DNA of 64,000 nt from Sandaracinus sp. (GCA_002699025.1 PABA01000038.1:1-64000); one strand, 5' to 3'. Numbered from the stretch's first letter, positions 52,482 through 61,284 are shown. Program-made: numbers and translations. Notes: generated from the sequence alone by a model not told the origin.

Positions 52482-53048
52482 ATGCGCCGACCAGGGGTCC
52501 TCGCCGCCGCGCTCCTCGCGCTCGTCGCCACCCGCTCGACCGCCTCCGCCGACGACCGGCTGCCCACCCGCTTCGACGGACCGACGGACGCGGGGCTCGA
52601 GCTGGCCCGCTTCGACGCGCGCGCCCGCCGCACCGTCGACGACTGGCAGCGGCTGTGCCGCCTGCCTTGCGCGCTGAGGCTCCGCCCCGCCCGCTACCTG
52701 CTCGCCCTCGACGACGGCGCGCGCTTCCTGGTGGCCGAGGAGAGCCTTCGCCTCACGGGGGGTGAAGCGGTGACGCTCGAGCGCCGCGACGGGACCCGGC
52801 GGCCCCGGCGCTTTCGCCGCACCGCCGCCGTGATGATGGCGCTCGCTGGGCTGAGCACCCTGGGCGCGGGGCTCGCCTGGGCGCTCCAGCGCCCCGACCA
52901 GCGGCTGGCGCTCGGCCTGAGCGGCGCGACGTCGGGCTTCTTCGCCATCGGCATCGCGCTCCTCGTCACGCAGCCGGACGCGGAAGCGGATCAGCTCGTG
53001 CTGCGCGTGCGTCGCGAAACTTCGACCGGCGCCGCGGGGCTGCCATAA
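52482..53048 (+). CDS. Small exported membrane protein, unknown function
   Basis: 188 residues from the ATG at 52482. A signal peptide ends near TASADD. A soluble part of about 90 residues with one Cys pair (LCRLPCALRL) is followed by two adjacent apolar helices (about 115-165), then a short polar tail. No family is recognised. It lies between the patatin lipoprotein and a TPR protein, all in the same direction with gaps of 138 and 80 bases. Confidence 0.65.
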   Translation: MRRPGVLAAALLALVATRSTASADDRLPTRFDGPTDAGLELARFDARARRTVDDWQRLCRLPCALRLRPARYLLALDDGARFLVAEESLRLTGGEAVTLERRDGTRRPRRFRRTAAVMMALAGLSTLGAGLAWALQRPDQRLALGLSGATSGFFAIGIALLVTQPDAEADQLVLRVRRETSTGAAGLP

Positions 53049-53128
53049 TCGTTGAAGATTCGGGCTCGGCGATCGTCGATGCGATCGCCCGCCGCGCCCA
53101 CGCGCGCAGCCGCACCCCGGGAGAACGC

Positions 53129-54439
53129 ATGCTCCGCCTCACGCTCTCGCTCGCCCTCGCGGCGAGCTTCGCCTTCGACGCGCCCGCGCTGGCGCAGGAT
53201 CTCGACGCCGCCGCCGCCGCCGCCCGGGCCAACCGGCGCGACGCCGACGCGCAGCGGGCCTACGGGCGGGCGCTCCTCCGCGCCGGGCGCTTCCGGGAAG
53301 CCGAACGCGCGCTCCAGCAGGCGGCCCGGCTCCGCGACAACTCGCTCGAGGCGCTCTACGAGCTGGCCACCGTGGCCTTCGCGCAGGACGACTACCGCAA
53401 GTCCCGGGCAGCCTGCCGGCGCCTCGAGCGCGAGGAGCGGAACGCTGTGCTGACGCGGGTCTGCCGGGCGCGCGCCTTCCTGGTGTGGAACCGCTCCGGC
53501 CGCGCCTTCGAGGAGCTCGAAGCCGCGCAGGCCGCGGACGGAGATCACTTCGAGGTCGAGCTGGCGCTCGGCGACGCGAACCGGCTGCGCCACCGGGTGG
53601 ACGAGGCGGAGGCGGCCTACCGGCGGGCCATCGCCATCGACGCGACGCGCTTCGAGCCACACCTCGGGCTCGGGCTCCTCTACGCCGGGGCCGAGCGGGA
53701 CGCGGACGCGCTGGCGGCGTTCCGGCGTGCGCAGGAGCTCGACGGGGAGGTGCCCGAGGTGCAGTACGAGCTCGGCATCCGCACGGGCGGCGCCGAGGGC
53801 AAGCGCCTGCTGACGCGGGCGGTGGCGGCGCGGCGCGGCTGGGTCGAGGCGCTGGTGGCGCTCGCGGACCTCGAGCGAGAGGCCGGGGAGAGCGACGCCG
53901 CGCGGGAGCGCTACGAGGCGGCGCTCGAGCGGGACGAGCGGAACGCCGCGGCGCACATCGGGCTCGGGAAGATCCTGGTGGCCGCGGGCGAGGCCGAGGA
54001 GGGCGAGGCCGCGCTGCGGCGCGCGCTCGAGATCGTTCCGAACAGCGCGGACGTGGCGCTCGCCCTCGGAGAGCTCTTCGAGTCCCAGGAGCGCTGGCAG
54101 GACGCCTTCGGCCAGTACCGGCACGCCGCCAACGTCGAGCCGCGGAACCCCGAAGGCCTGCTCCACGCCGCCCGCCTGGCGCTGCGCCGGAACCGGGACG
54201 TGCTCGCCACCGGCTACCTCGACCGGCTGCTCCAGACGCACCCGAACCTCTCCGCCGGTCTCGCCCTCTATGGCGACGCCATGAAGGCGCGCGGCGACCG
54301 AGCGCAGGCGCGCAGCTACTACCAGCGCGCCCTCCGCGGCCAGGGCGACGTCGACCGCGAGCGCATCCAGCGCTCCCTCCGCGAGCTCGACCAGCCCCAG
54401 CAGCGAGGCCGCCGCATCCACCGCGCCACCGCGCCGTAG
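53129..54439 (+). CDS. Exported TPR-repeat protein
   Basis: 436 residues. GGGAGAA precedes the ATG. A signal peptide ends ALAQ near residue 23. The remainder is tetratricopeptide repeats of 34 residues, about ten in all: for example ADAQRAYGRALLRAGRFREA, HFEVELALGDANRLR, AAYRRAIAIDATRFEPHLGL, AAAHIGLGKILVAAGEAEEG and ADVALALGELFESQERWQDA. It is a periplasmic scaffold for protein assembly; partners are unknown. It is convergent with the gene ending at 54465, with only 25 bases between. Confidence 0.8.
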   Translation: MLRLTLSLALAASFAFDAPALAQDLDAAAAAARANRRDADAQRAYGRALLRAGRFREAERALQQAARLRDNSLEALYELATVAFAQDDYRKSRAACRRLEREERNAVLTRVCRARAFLVWNRSGRAFEELEAAQAADGDHFEVELALGDANRLRHRVDEAEAAYRRAIAIDATRFEPHLGLGLLYAGAERDADALAAFRRAQELDGEVPEVQYELGIRTGGAEGKRLLTRAVAARRGWVEALVALADLEREAGESDAARERYEAALERDERNAAAHIGLGKILVAAGEAEEGEAALRRALEIVPNSADVALALGELFESQERWQDAFGQYRHAANVEPRNPEGLLHAARLALRRNRDVLATGYLDRLLQTHPNLSAGLALYGDAMKARGDRAQARSYYQRALRGQGDVDRERIQRSLRELDQPQQRGRRIHRATAP

Positions 54440-54464
54440 GGCTGCTCGCTCGCGGCTGGGGGGC

Positions 54465-55214
54465 TCAGGCCGCCGCAGCGACGGGCTCGCGCGCGACGGC
54501 CCCGCGCGCCTCGGCGGCCGTGTCGGAGCGGACGCCGTCGGCGACGGTGTAGCGACCGGCCCGCCAGGCGGCGAGGGTCTCGGCCGGGGTCGCCGGCTGG
54601 CGGGCGCACCAGCGGAGGTACGCGGAGAAGAGGATGTCCGGGTCCTCGCGCTGCGCCTCGGGCACCTCGAGCTCGCCGGCGAGGAACGCCTCGAGCGCGG
54701 CGACGAGGTTCTCGTGGTAGCGCTCGTAGACGACCAGGTCGCGCAGGTACTCCCCCCGCGGGTGCTCGCCCGCCACCACGGCCCGCGCCTCCTCGAGCGC
54801 GTCCTCGAGGAAGCCCGGATGGACCGCGAGCAGCTCGAGGTCGTAGGCGAACTGCACGCCATCGTGGTGCGCCCCGAGCAGGTGCCGGACGATGCGCTCG
54901 GGCGAGCTGGCGAGGCCCGAGAAGTCGAGCGGGTGCACGGCGCGCTCGCGGAGCAGGAAGGGAAAGCGCAGCGGGCGGAGCTGGAGCAGGCGCGCGCGGA
55001 GCGTCCGGCGGGGCGCGAAGTCCGCGCAGGTGCCGATGGTCTCGGGGCGGAAGAGCACGCGGTGCCACATGCGGAGCACGCCGAGCTGGATCTGCCAGAG
55101 GTTCGGCACCTCCTCTTCGGCGACGAGGTCGCTCGCCCGCACGCGCTCGAGATGCGCGGCGATGGTGCGCGGGAAGAGGAGCAGGTGGGCGTGGGCGGGG
55201 ATGCGGTCGGTCAT
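54465..55214 (-). CDS. Uncharacterised protein coupled to a FadR-type regulator
   Basis: 249 residues. Its ATG overlaps the regulator stop by four bases. No signal peptide or membrane segment is visible. The body is mainly helical (LLLFPRTIAAHLERVRASDL, QIQLGVLRMWHRVLFRPETIG) with conserved-looking Trp, His and Tyr residues (MWHRVLFRP, YERYHENLV). The C-terminal 30 residues are Ala/Arg-rich. I do not recognise the family. The strict coupling to a GntR/FadR regulator suggests a role in the regulated pathway, perhaps lipid metabolism. Confidence 0.6.
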   Translation of the reverse strand: MTDRIPAHAHLLLFPRTIAAHLERVRASDLVAEEEVPNLWQIQLGVLRMWHRVLFRPETIGTCADFAPRRTLRARLLQLRPLRFPFLLRERAVHPLDFSGLASSPERIVRHLLGAHHDGVQFAYDLELLAVHPGFLEDALEEARAVVAGEHPRGEYLRDLVVYERYHENLVAALEAFLAGELEVPEAQREDPDILFSAYLRWCARQPATPAETLAAWRAGRYTVADGVRSDTAAEARGAVAREPVAAAA

Positions 55215-55981
55215 GAGGTCTTCTCGGCGGTGGGGGCGGCCTCGGAGAGGCGCGCGAGGGTGCGGGCGTCGCGGGTCGTGAGCAGGTCGAGCACGGCGCG
55301 CGGGTCGAGCTCGCCCGAGGCGTCGGGGCCGGCGTCGAGCCAGGCGAGGAGGGCGCGGTAGGCCACCGCGTTGGTCTCGGGCTCGGCGTAGATGGCCGCG
55401 CGGAGCCGCTCGAGGCGGAGCACGACCTGGAGGACGGGGTTGAAGCAGAGCTGGAGCACGCGGCTCCCCGTGGCCTCGAGGAGCGCGGCCAGCACCTCGA
55501 GATCGGCCTCGGCGACGGTCAACGGATCGGCGCCGGGGGTGGCGACCTCGGTGAAGGCGTCGATGGCCGCGCGGACGCCGGCGAGGGCGGCGGGATCGGC
55601 GCGCTCGACGAGCCGCTCGAGGACCACCACGGCGAGCTGGCGCCGCACCTGCAGCAGATCGCGGGCGAGGGCCTGGTAGTCGGCGTCGCCCTCCCCCAGG
55701 TCGGCGAGCGAGGGGACGAGGTCGAGGCCACCGACGCGGCGGTAGTCCTGGACGACGTAGCCGCTGCCCTGGCGCACCGAGAGCAGGCCGCGGGTGGCGA
55801 GCTGGGCGAGGGCCGAGCGCACGGTCACCCGGTTCACGCCGAAGCGCTCGGCGAGGCGGCGCTCGGCCGGGAGGCGCTCGCCGGGCGCGAGGTCGCCGCG
55901 GAGGATGGCGAGGCGAAGCGCGTCGGCGCAGGCGTCGACGGCGCTCTCGGCGTCCGCGGGGATGGGGGAGAGCTCGACCAC
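55211..55981 (-). CDS. GntR-family regulator, FadR subfamily-like
   Basis: 256 residues from a GTG at 55981 (reads MVELSPIPADAES); upstream residues in the open frame are not family-like and would cross the operator. The winged helix spans about 10-80 (LRLAILRGDLAPGERLPAER, FGVNRVTVRSALAQLATRGL). A helical C-terminal domain follows (LLQVRRQLAVVVLERLVE and so on), consistent with FadR/FCD-like ligand domains, though FCD metal ligands are not obvious. The palindrome upstream matches the TGGTCNGACCA core bound by Escherichia coli FadR, so acyl-CoA sensing is a reasonable guess. It is probably autoregulated. Confidence 0.8.
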   Translation of the reverse strand: MVELSPIPADAESAVDACADALRLAILRGDLAPGERLPAERRLAERFGVNRVTVRSALAQLATRGLLSVRQGSGYVVQDYRRVGGLDLVPSLADLGEGDADYQALARDLLQVRRQLAVVVLERLVERADPAALAGVRAAIDAFTEVATPGADPLTVAEADLEVLAALLEATGSRVLQLCFNPVLQVVLRLERLRAAIYAEPETNAVAYRALLAWLDAGPDASGELDPRAVLDLLTTRDARTLARLSEAAPTAEKTS

Positions 55982-55995
55982 GGGCCCCAGGATAT

Positions 55996-56010
55996 ATTGG
56001 TCGGACCAAT
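55996..56010. promoter_or_regulatory. FadR-like operator ATTGGTC-G-GACCAAT
   Basis: This is a perfect 7-1-7 palindrome 14 bases upstream of the regulator GTG. The core TTGGTCGGACCAA equals the central bases of the enterobacterial FadR box. It adjoins the AT-rich TATATC, a candidate -10 element of the regulator gene. Confidence 0.75.
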
Positions 56011-56199
56011 CTGCAAGCAGAAAGATCGAACGCCGATCACCCGTCGCGCTCGCGGGCGGCCGACACGCCGACCTCGGTGCGCCCGCGCGGATCCTGCCGG
56101 CCCGCGCGGCCCGGCCCGGAGGCTCGCAGAGCCCTGACACTTGGTGTCATGTGTGCGCCTTCCCCTTCGAACCCGGCGCGAACCCGCTACGGTGGGGCC

Positions 56200-57135
56200 A
56201 TGCTCTCGCGGACCGTCGCCCTCCCCCTCGCCCTGGCCGCCGGGCTCGTGGCGGGGTGCGCCGTGGAGCGCATCGGGCTCGGCCGGCCGGACTCGGGGCG
56301 CCCCGGGGACGTGGACGCCGCCCGACCCGATGGCGGCGCGCTCCTCGATGGAGGCGCGCTGCTCGATGGAGGCGCGCTGCCCGACGCCGCCCGACCCGAT
56401 GGGGGTCCCGACGGCGGGGGTCCCGACGGCGGCGCGCCCGACAGTGGTCCTCCGGACGGCGGCCCCCCCGACGGCGGCGTCGACGCCTGCACGCCCGGGC
56501 CGGAGCTCTGCAACGGGCGGGACGACGACTGCGATCCCGACACCCCCGACGGCGCCGACGAGCCGGGCCTCGGCGCCCCCTGCGACGGCGAGGACGCGGA
56601 CGCCTGCGACGACGGCGTGCTGCGCTGCACGCCCGAGGGCCTCCTCTGCGACGACGACCCCGCGTCGCGCGAGGAGCGCTGCAACGGCGTCGACGACGAC
56701 TGCGACGGCGCCACGGACGAAGGCGACGACCTCTGCGGCGCCTGCGTCCCGCGCGCCCTCGGCGCGAGCGTCTTCCTCTTCTGCGACGAGGCCGGCGACT
56801 GGGACGACGCGCGGGACGGCTGCGCAGAGCACGGCGGCGACCTGGCCTCCCTCGAGACGGAGGAGGAGAGCGACCTCGTCGCCGACGTCATGAACGAGCT
56901 CGACTGGCGCGAGGACGCCTGGATCGGCATGGAGGACGCGACCGGGGACGACGACTACGCCTGGCTCTCCAACGGTGCGGCGCCGAGCTACGACCGCTGG
57001 CATGCCCGCGAGCCCACGGGCGGGGGCGAGGACTGCGTGCGCTTCACCCACGGCAGCGAGCGCTGGCGCGACGCCCCCTGCGACCGCGACCGCTACCTCC
57101 GCATCTGCGAGAGCCCGCGGCCGAGCTCGCCCTGA
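56200..57135 (+). CDS. Lipoprotein with MopE segment and C-type lectin-like domain
   Basis: 311 residues from the ATG at 56200, preceded by GGTGGGG. The lipobox VAGC gives Cys 20. Residues 35-100 are collagen-like low-complexity DGG repeats, partly from an 18-bp tandem repeat. A MopE-type part follows (LCNGRDDDCDPDTPDG, RCNGVDDDCDGATDEG). Residues about 185-311 form a C-type lectin-like domain: FLFCDEAGDWDDARDGCAEH, AWIGMEDATGDDDYAW, EDCVRF, then WRDAPCDRDRYLRICE with the paired Cys. It is predicted to be surface exposed and to bind carbohydrate or protein. The calcium-site residues of true lectins are not evident. Confidence 0.85.
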   Translation: MLSRTVALPLALAAGLVAGCAVERIGLGRPDSGRPGDVDAARPDGGALLDGGALLDGGALPDAARPDGGPDGGGPDGGAPDSGPPDGGPPDGGVDACTPGPELCNGRDDDCDPDTPDGADEPGLGAPCDGEDADACDDGVLRCTPEGLLCDDDPASREERCNGVDDDCDGATDEGDDLCGACVPRALGASVFLFCDEAGDWDDARDGCAEHGGDLASLETEEESDLVADVMNELDWREDAWIGMEDATGDDDYAWLSNGAAPSYDRWHAREPTGGGEDCVRFTHGSERWRDAPCDRDRYLRICESPRPSSP

Positions 57136-57137
57136 GC

Positions 57138-57240
57138 CGCTCGAGCCAGTGCCGCCCGAGCCGGCTGCTCGAGCCCGACCGCTCGAGCCGGCTGCTCGAG
57201 CCCGGCCGCTCGAGCCCGGCCGCTCGAGCCAGTGCCGCCC
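57138..57240. repeat. CTCGAGCC minisatellite between convergent genes
   Basis: Units of 14-18 bp built on GCTCGAGCC(C)GGC repeat about six times. AGCCAGTGCCGCCC occurs at both ends. The 174-base gap separates the lectin lipoprotein and the acyl-CoA ligase; no gene is seen. Confidence 0.75.
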
Positions 57241-57309
57241 CCCCACGCGTCGAGAGCCGACCGCGGGGGCGGCCGGCTCTCCTCCGAGCTCGACGGGCGC
57301 GGACCGGCC

Positions 57310-59127
57310 CTACTCCGCGTAGAGCGCGTCGATCTTCTCGCCGTACTCCTTCATCACGTTCCGGCGCTTCACCTTCATCGACGGCGTGAGCATGCCGTTC
57401 TCGATGCTGAAGTCCTCCGTGCCGAGCGTGAACTTCCGCACCTTCTCGTACTGCTTGAACTCCGCCGACCACTCGTCGAGCTGCTGCTGGTAGAGGTCCT
57501 GCACCTCGGGCCGCGCGAGCAGCTTCTCCCGGTCGTCCGTGTGCAGCCCCTTCTCCTGGGCCCACTTCTCGAGCGACTCGAAGTCCGGGATGACCAGCGC
57601 CACGTTGAAGTTCTGGTTCATGCCGTAGACCATCACGTTCGCGATGAACGGCGAGAGCTTGAGCTTCTCCTCGAGCGGCGTCGGCACGACGTACTTGCCG
57701 TTGAGCAGCTTGTACTGCTCCTTGATGCGCCCGCTGATGTAGAGGAAGCCGTCGCCGTCGACGTAGCCCATGTCGCCGGTGCGGAAGCCGCGCTCCCCGT
57801 CCTCGCCCTCGACGAAGACCTTCGCGTTCGCCTCGTCGAGGCCGTAGTAGCCCTGCATCACGTTGTGCCCGTAGACGATGATCTCGCCGTGCTTCGGGTC
57901 ACCCGTGACGGCCGTGTCGATCTCCACGCGCACGCCGGGGATGGGCTTGCCCACGGAGCCGATCTTCCGGCCGCTCGGGCTGTTCGCCGTGGCGATGGGC
58001 GAGGTCTCGGTCAGGCCGTAGCCCTCGTAGACCATGATGCCGAGGTTGTCGATGAAGTCGGCGACCTCGCGGCTCAGCGCGGCGCCACCGCTGAAGGCGT
58101 ACTTGAGGCGCCCGCCGAAGCGGTCGCGCACCTTCGAGAAGACGAGCTTGTCGAAAATGCCGTGCTTGAAGTCGGCCCAGCCGCTCCGCTTGCGCTGCTC
58201 GGCGAGCCCCTTGCGGTACTCGGCGTTCTTCATGGCCGACTCGAAGAGCGACTTCTTCAGGCCCCCCTCTTCGTCCATGCGCTTGTGCAGGCCGTCGTAG
58301 ATGCGGTTGAAGATGCGCGGCACGCTGAAGAGGAGCGTCGGCTGCACCTCCGAGAGGTTCGCGACGATCTTGTCCACGGCCTCGGCGATGCCCATGGACG
58401 CGCCCATGGAGAAGAGGCCGTGCAGCTCGCAGGTCTGACCGAAGCTGTGCGCCCAGGGCAGGAAGCTCAGCGAGCGGTCGTCCGGCGTCATCGGGAAGAA
58501 CTCGTGGATGGCGCTGACGTTGCTCGCGAGGTTCTCGTGGCTGAGGAGGACGCCCTTCGGGTTGCCGGTCGTGCCCGAGGTGTAGATGAAGCCGGCGATG
58601 TCGCTCGGCTCGAGCTCCGCGTAGGGCGCGGGCTCGTGGGCGAGCAGGTCGGCGAAGGCGTGCTCGTGCTCGCGGCTGGCCTCGCCGTCGAGGACGATCA
58701 CGTGCTCGAGCGTGGACCCCTCGCCCTCGCCGAGCTCGGGCCGGAACTCGGCGACCTGACCGGCGATGGTGTCGTTCGCCGCGACGAGCACCTTGGCGCC
58801 GCAGTCGTTCAGGATGAACTTCCAGTCCTTGGGCATCTGGCTCTCGTACATGGGCACGAAGGCCGCGCCGAGGCCGTAGCTCGCGTAGGCGGCGATGGCC
58901 CACTCGGGCCGGTTGTTGGCGACGATGGCGATCCGGTCGCCCTTCTCCAGGCCGAGCTCCGCGAGGGCGCCGCGGAGGGCGTCGACCTGCTTGCGGAACT
59001 CGCCGTAGGTCATCCACACCCAGCGCCCGTCCTGCTTGGTCCCGAAGAGCGGGCGGTCGGCGAAGGTGGTCGTCGCGTGCTCGTAGAGGTCGACGAGGTT
59101 GCGGAACTTCGGCGTGAACTGGCTCAT
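57310..59127 (-). CDS. Long-chain fatty-acid-CoA ligase (AMP-binding)
   Basis: 605 residues from the ATG at 59127, nine bases after GGAG; an ATG at 59136 is too close to that site. ANL-superfamily motifs are in order: the P-loop YTSGTTGNPKGV (about 178-189), the A5 motif YGLTETSP, A7 FRTGDMGYVDGDG, and A8 ISGRIKEQYKLLNGKYV, which together place it with long-chain acyl-CoA synthetases. It activates fatty acids with ATP and CoA at the membrane face. It is a single gene; no FadR-like box was seen in its 226-base upstream gap to the thymidine kinase gene. Confidence 0.9.
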   Translation of the reverse strand: MSQFTPKFRNLVDLYEHATTTFADRPLFGTKQDGRWVWMTYGEFRKQVDALRGALAELGLEKGDRIAIVANNRPEWAIAAYASYGLGAAFVPMYESQMPKDWKFILNDCGAKVLVAANDTIAGQVAEFRPELGEGEGSTLEHVIVLDGEASREHEHAFADLLAHEPAPYAELEPSDIAGFIYTSGTTGNPKGVLLSHENLASNVSAIHEFFPMTPDDRSLSFLPWAHSFGQTCELHGLFSMGASMGIAEAVDKIVANLSEVQPTLLFSVPRIFNRIYDGLHKRMDEEGGLKKSLFESAMKNAEYRKGLAEQRKRSGWADFKHGIFDKLVFSKVRDRFGGRLKYAFSGGAALSREVADFIDNLGIMVYEGYGLTETSPIATANSPSGRKIGSVGKPIPGVRVEIDTAVTGDPKHGEIIVYGHNVMQGYYGLDEANAKVFVEGEDGERGFRTGDMGYVDGDGFLYISGRIKEQYKLLNGKYVVPTPLEEKLKLSPFIANVMVYGMNQNFNVALVIPDFESLEKWAQEKGLHTDDREKLLARPEVQDLYQQQLDEWSAEFKQYEKVRKFTLGTEDFSIENGMLTPSMKVKRRNVMKEYGEKIDALYAE

Positions 59128-59353
59128 GCTGCTCATCTCCCCCCGAGGGCTCCGCAGCGCCGGCCACACCCGCGCCGGAGCCGCCCGAGCGAGCGCGCGA
59201 ACGACGCGCCGGGGGCGCCGGGAACCACCCCTCCCGCGGCCCCCTTCCCGAGGGACGCGGCCCGAGCGCGGCGAGCCTAGCAGGGCGGCGCGGGCCGGCA
59301 AAGCTGCATGCGGCGTGCGGCCATCGGGGCGCCGCGCCGAGCATCCGGGAGCG

Positions 59354-59932
59354 TCAGCCGAGCGCTTCGCCGTCGCGGGCGGCGCGGTAGTGGCGCCAGC
59401 AGACCGGCACGTACTTCTCGTCGGCCCCGAGCTCGATCTGCGGCCCATCGAAGACCGCCGCCCCGTCCACCATGCGCAGGTTGAAGACCGCCTTCTTGCC
59501 GCAGAAGTAGCAGGTGACCTTCACCTCCTCGATGGAGTCGGCGAGCTCGAAGAGGCGACGCGAGCCGGGGAAGAGGCGCGCCTGGAAGTCGGTCCGGAGC
59601 CCGTAGCAGATCACGGGCACGTTCTGGTCGATGGTGAGGTCCCGGAGCTGGTCGATGAGCGCCTCCGAGAGGAACTGCGCCTCGTCCACGAGCACGCAGT
59701 CGAGGCCCGCGAGCTCGTCGACGGGGAGCGGCGCGTCCGGATCGATCAGAAAGTCCGCCTCCGCCTCGAGGCCCGAGCGCGACCGGATGAGCGCGGCCCC
59801 GAAGCGCGTGTCGAGGCGCGGCTTCATCAGCGCACAGCGCTTGCCCTGCTTGCGGTAGTTGTGGGCGACGGCGAGCAGGTTCAGCGTCTTGGCGCTGTCC
59901 ATGGTGCCGTAGCGGAAGTAGAGCTTGGCCAT
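59354..59932 (-). CDS. tdk: Thymidine kinase, type II
   Basis: 192 residues, normal for the family. The P-loop reads GTMDSAKT (9-16), with Asp where many members have Gly. The DEAQF motif holds the catalytic Glu 84. The zinc site is CxxC (Cys 141, 144) with Cys 178 and His 181 in CWRH. The lasso region around 147-160 carries YxxxG-type contacts only loosely. The enzyme phosphorylates thymidine in the salvage pathway in the cytoplasm. It lies between the acyl-CoA ligase and PP2C genes on the same strand, with separate spacing. Confidence 0.95.
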   Translation of the reverse strand: MAKLYFRYGTMDSAKTLNLLAVAHNYRKQGKRCALMKPRLDTRFGAALIRSRSGLEAEADFLIDPDAPLPVDELAGLDCVLVDEAQFLSEALIDQLRDLTIDQNVPVICYGLRTDFQARLFPGSRRLFELADSIEEVKVTCYFCGKKAVFNLRMVDGAAVFDGPQIELGADEKYVPVCWRHYRAARDGEALG

Positions 59933-60015
59933 GGCGGAGCGCTCCCCATATCACGGGAACGCGCGGCGATCACCGCAGCCCGCCGCGACCCGCGCTCGGG
60001 CCCCGGGCTCCCGCC

Positions 60016-61284
60016 TCACTCGCCGCGCGGGACGTTGTGGAAGGGGCTCGGGAAGAGGCCGTAGGCGAGGGTCTTGCGCTCGACCTCTTCCTGCGTGGGC
60101 GTCTGGAAGGCGTCGTCGAGGCGCAGGCTGAGCGTCTGCGCGAGGCGCCAGAGGAACTTGATGCCGAGCACCGTGTCCTCCTGCACGAGCGCGTAGAAGG
60201 CGTCGCGCGGGAGGCGCACCATCCGGCACTCGCCCACCGCGCGCACGGTCGCCGTCCGCGGCCGCTGGTTGAGCAGGGCCATGTCGCCGAAGTGGCTGCC
60301 CGCGGGGAGCCGCGCGATCTCCGCGCCGTCGCGCTCCACGATGGCCTCCCCGTCGACGATCACGTAGAGCGCCTCGCTCACCTCGCCCTGCTCGAGCACG
60401 ACCGCACCCGGCGGCGAGAGGAGCGAATCGAGCCGCGCGCAGACCTTCGTCAGCTCGGCCATGTCGAGCTCCGTGAAGAGGTGCACGTGGCGGAGCGCCT
60501 GGAGGTTGGCCGTGACCTCCGTCGCGCGCTCCCGCTCGGCCACCCCCTCGGGCGCCGGCGCCGCCTCCACCTCGAGCACGAGCGCCGTGATGTTGTCGTG
60601 CCCGCCGCGCCCGTTGGCCATGCCGACGAGCTGCTCGGCGACGTCGGCCGCGCCGTTCGAGAGCAGCCGGTGGAGCTCGGCCGCGTCGTCGAAGTACTCG
60701 TGGAGCCCATCGCTGCAGAGCAGGAGCCGGTCGCCGGGCAGCACGTCGAAGACGAGCGTGTCGACGATCACGCGGGCCTGGGGCCCGACGGCGCGCGTGA
60801 CGATGTTCGAGTGCTCGCTCTCTTTGGCCTGCTCGGGCGTGAGGATGCCGTGGCGGATCGCGTCGGCGAGGAAGGTGTGATCGCTCGAGAGCTGGTGGAG
60901 CTCGCCGGCGCGCGCGAGGTAGAGGCGGCTGTCGCCGACGTGGGCCATGGCCGCCTGCCCCCCGCGCACGATCAGCGCCGTGCAGGTCGTGCCCATGCCG
61001 CGCTTCTGCTTGTCCTCTTCCCCGAGCGCGTAGATGCGCCGGTTGGCCTCCACGACGGCCTGCTCGAGCGCGCGCGCGAGCCCGTTCGCGTCGGTCGCCG
61101 ACTCCCCGGCGAGGCGCTCGCGCAGGGTCTCGGCGGTCGTGCGGGAGGCCACCTCGCCGGCCGCGTGACCGCCCATGCCGTCGCAGACGACGTAGAGGCC
61201 GAGCGCCTCGTCCGTGAGGAAGAAGTCCTCGTTGTGCCCCCGCACCTGCCCGACGTCGGTCTTCCCCGCCGCGATCACCCGCAT
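60016..61284 (-). CDS. PP2C-family Ser/Thr phosphatase fused to a cyclic-nucleotide-binding domain
   Basis: 422 residues. Residues 1-235 are a PPM phosphatase with all metal motifs: RGHNEDF, VCDGMGGHAAGE, AHVGDSRLYL, SDHTF, LCSDGL and GGHDNITALVL. Residues about 265-385 are a cNMP-binding domain (LFTELDMAELTKV, LYVIVDGEAIVERDG, the phosphate cassette FGDMALLNQRPRTATV with its Arg). It would dephosphorylate proteins phosphorylated by Hanks-type kinases, with activity tuned by cAMP or a related ligand. Cyclic control is inference from the domain pair. No kinase gene is adjacent. Confidence 0.9.
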   Translation of the reverse strand: MRVIAAGKTDVGQVRGHNEDFFLTDEALGLYVVCDGMGGHAAGEVASRTTAETLRERLAGESATDANGLARALEQAVVEANRRIYALGEEDKQKRGMGTTCTALIVRGGQAAMAHVGDSRLYLARAGELHQLSSDHTFLADAIRHGILTPEQAKESEHSNIVTRAVGPQARVIVDTLVFDVLPGDRLLLCSDGLHEYFDDAAELHRLLSNGAADVAEQLVGMANGRGGHDNITALVLEVEAAPAPEGVAERERATEVTANLQALRHVHLFTELDMAELTKVCARLDSLLSPPGAVVLEQGEVSEALYVIVDGEAIVERDGAEIARLPAGSHFGDMALLNQRPRTATVRAVGECRMVRLPRDAFYALVQEDTVLGIKFLWRLAQTLSLRLDDAFQTPTQEEVERKTLAYGLFPSPFHNVPRGE

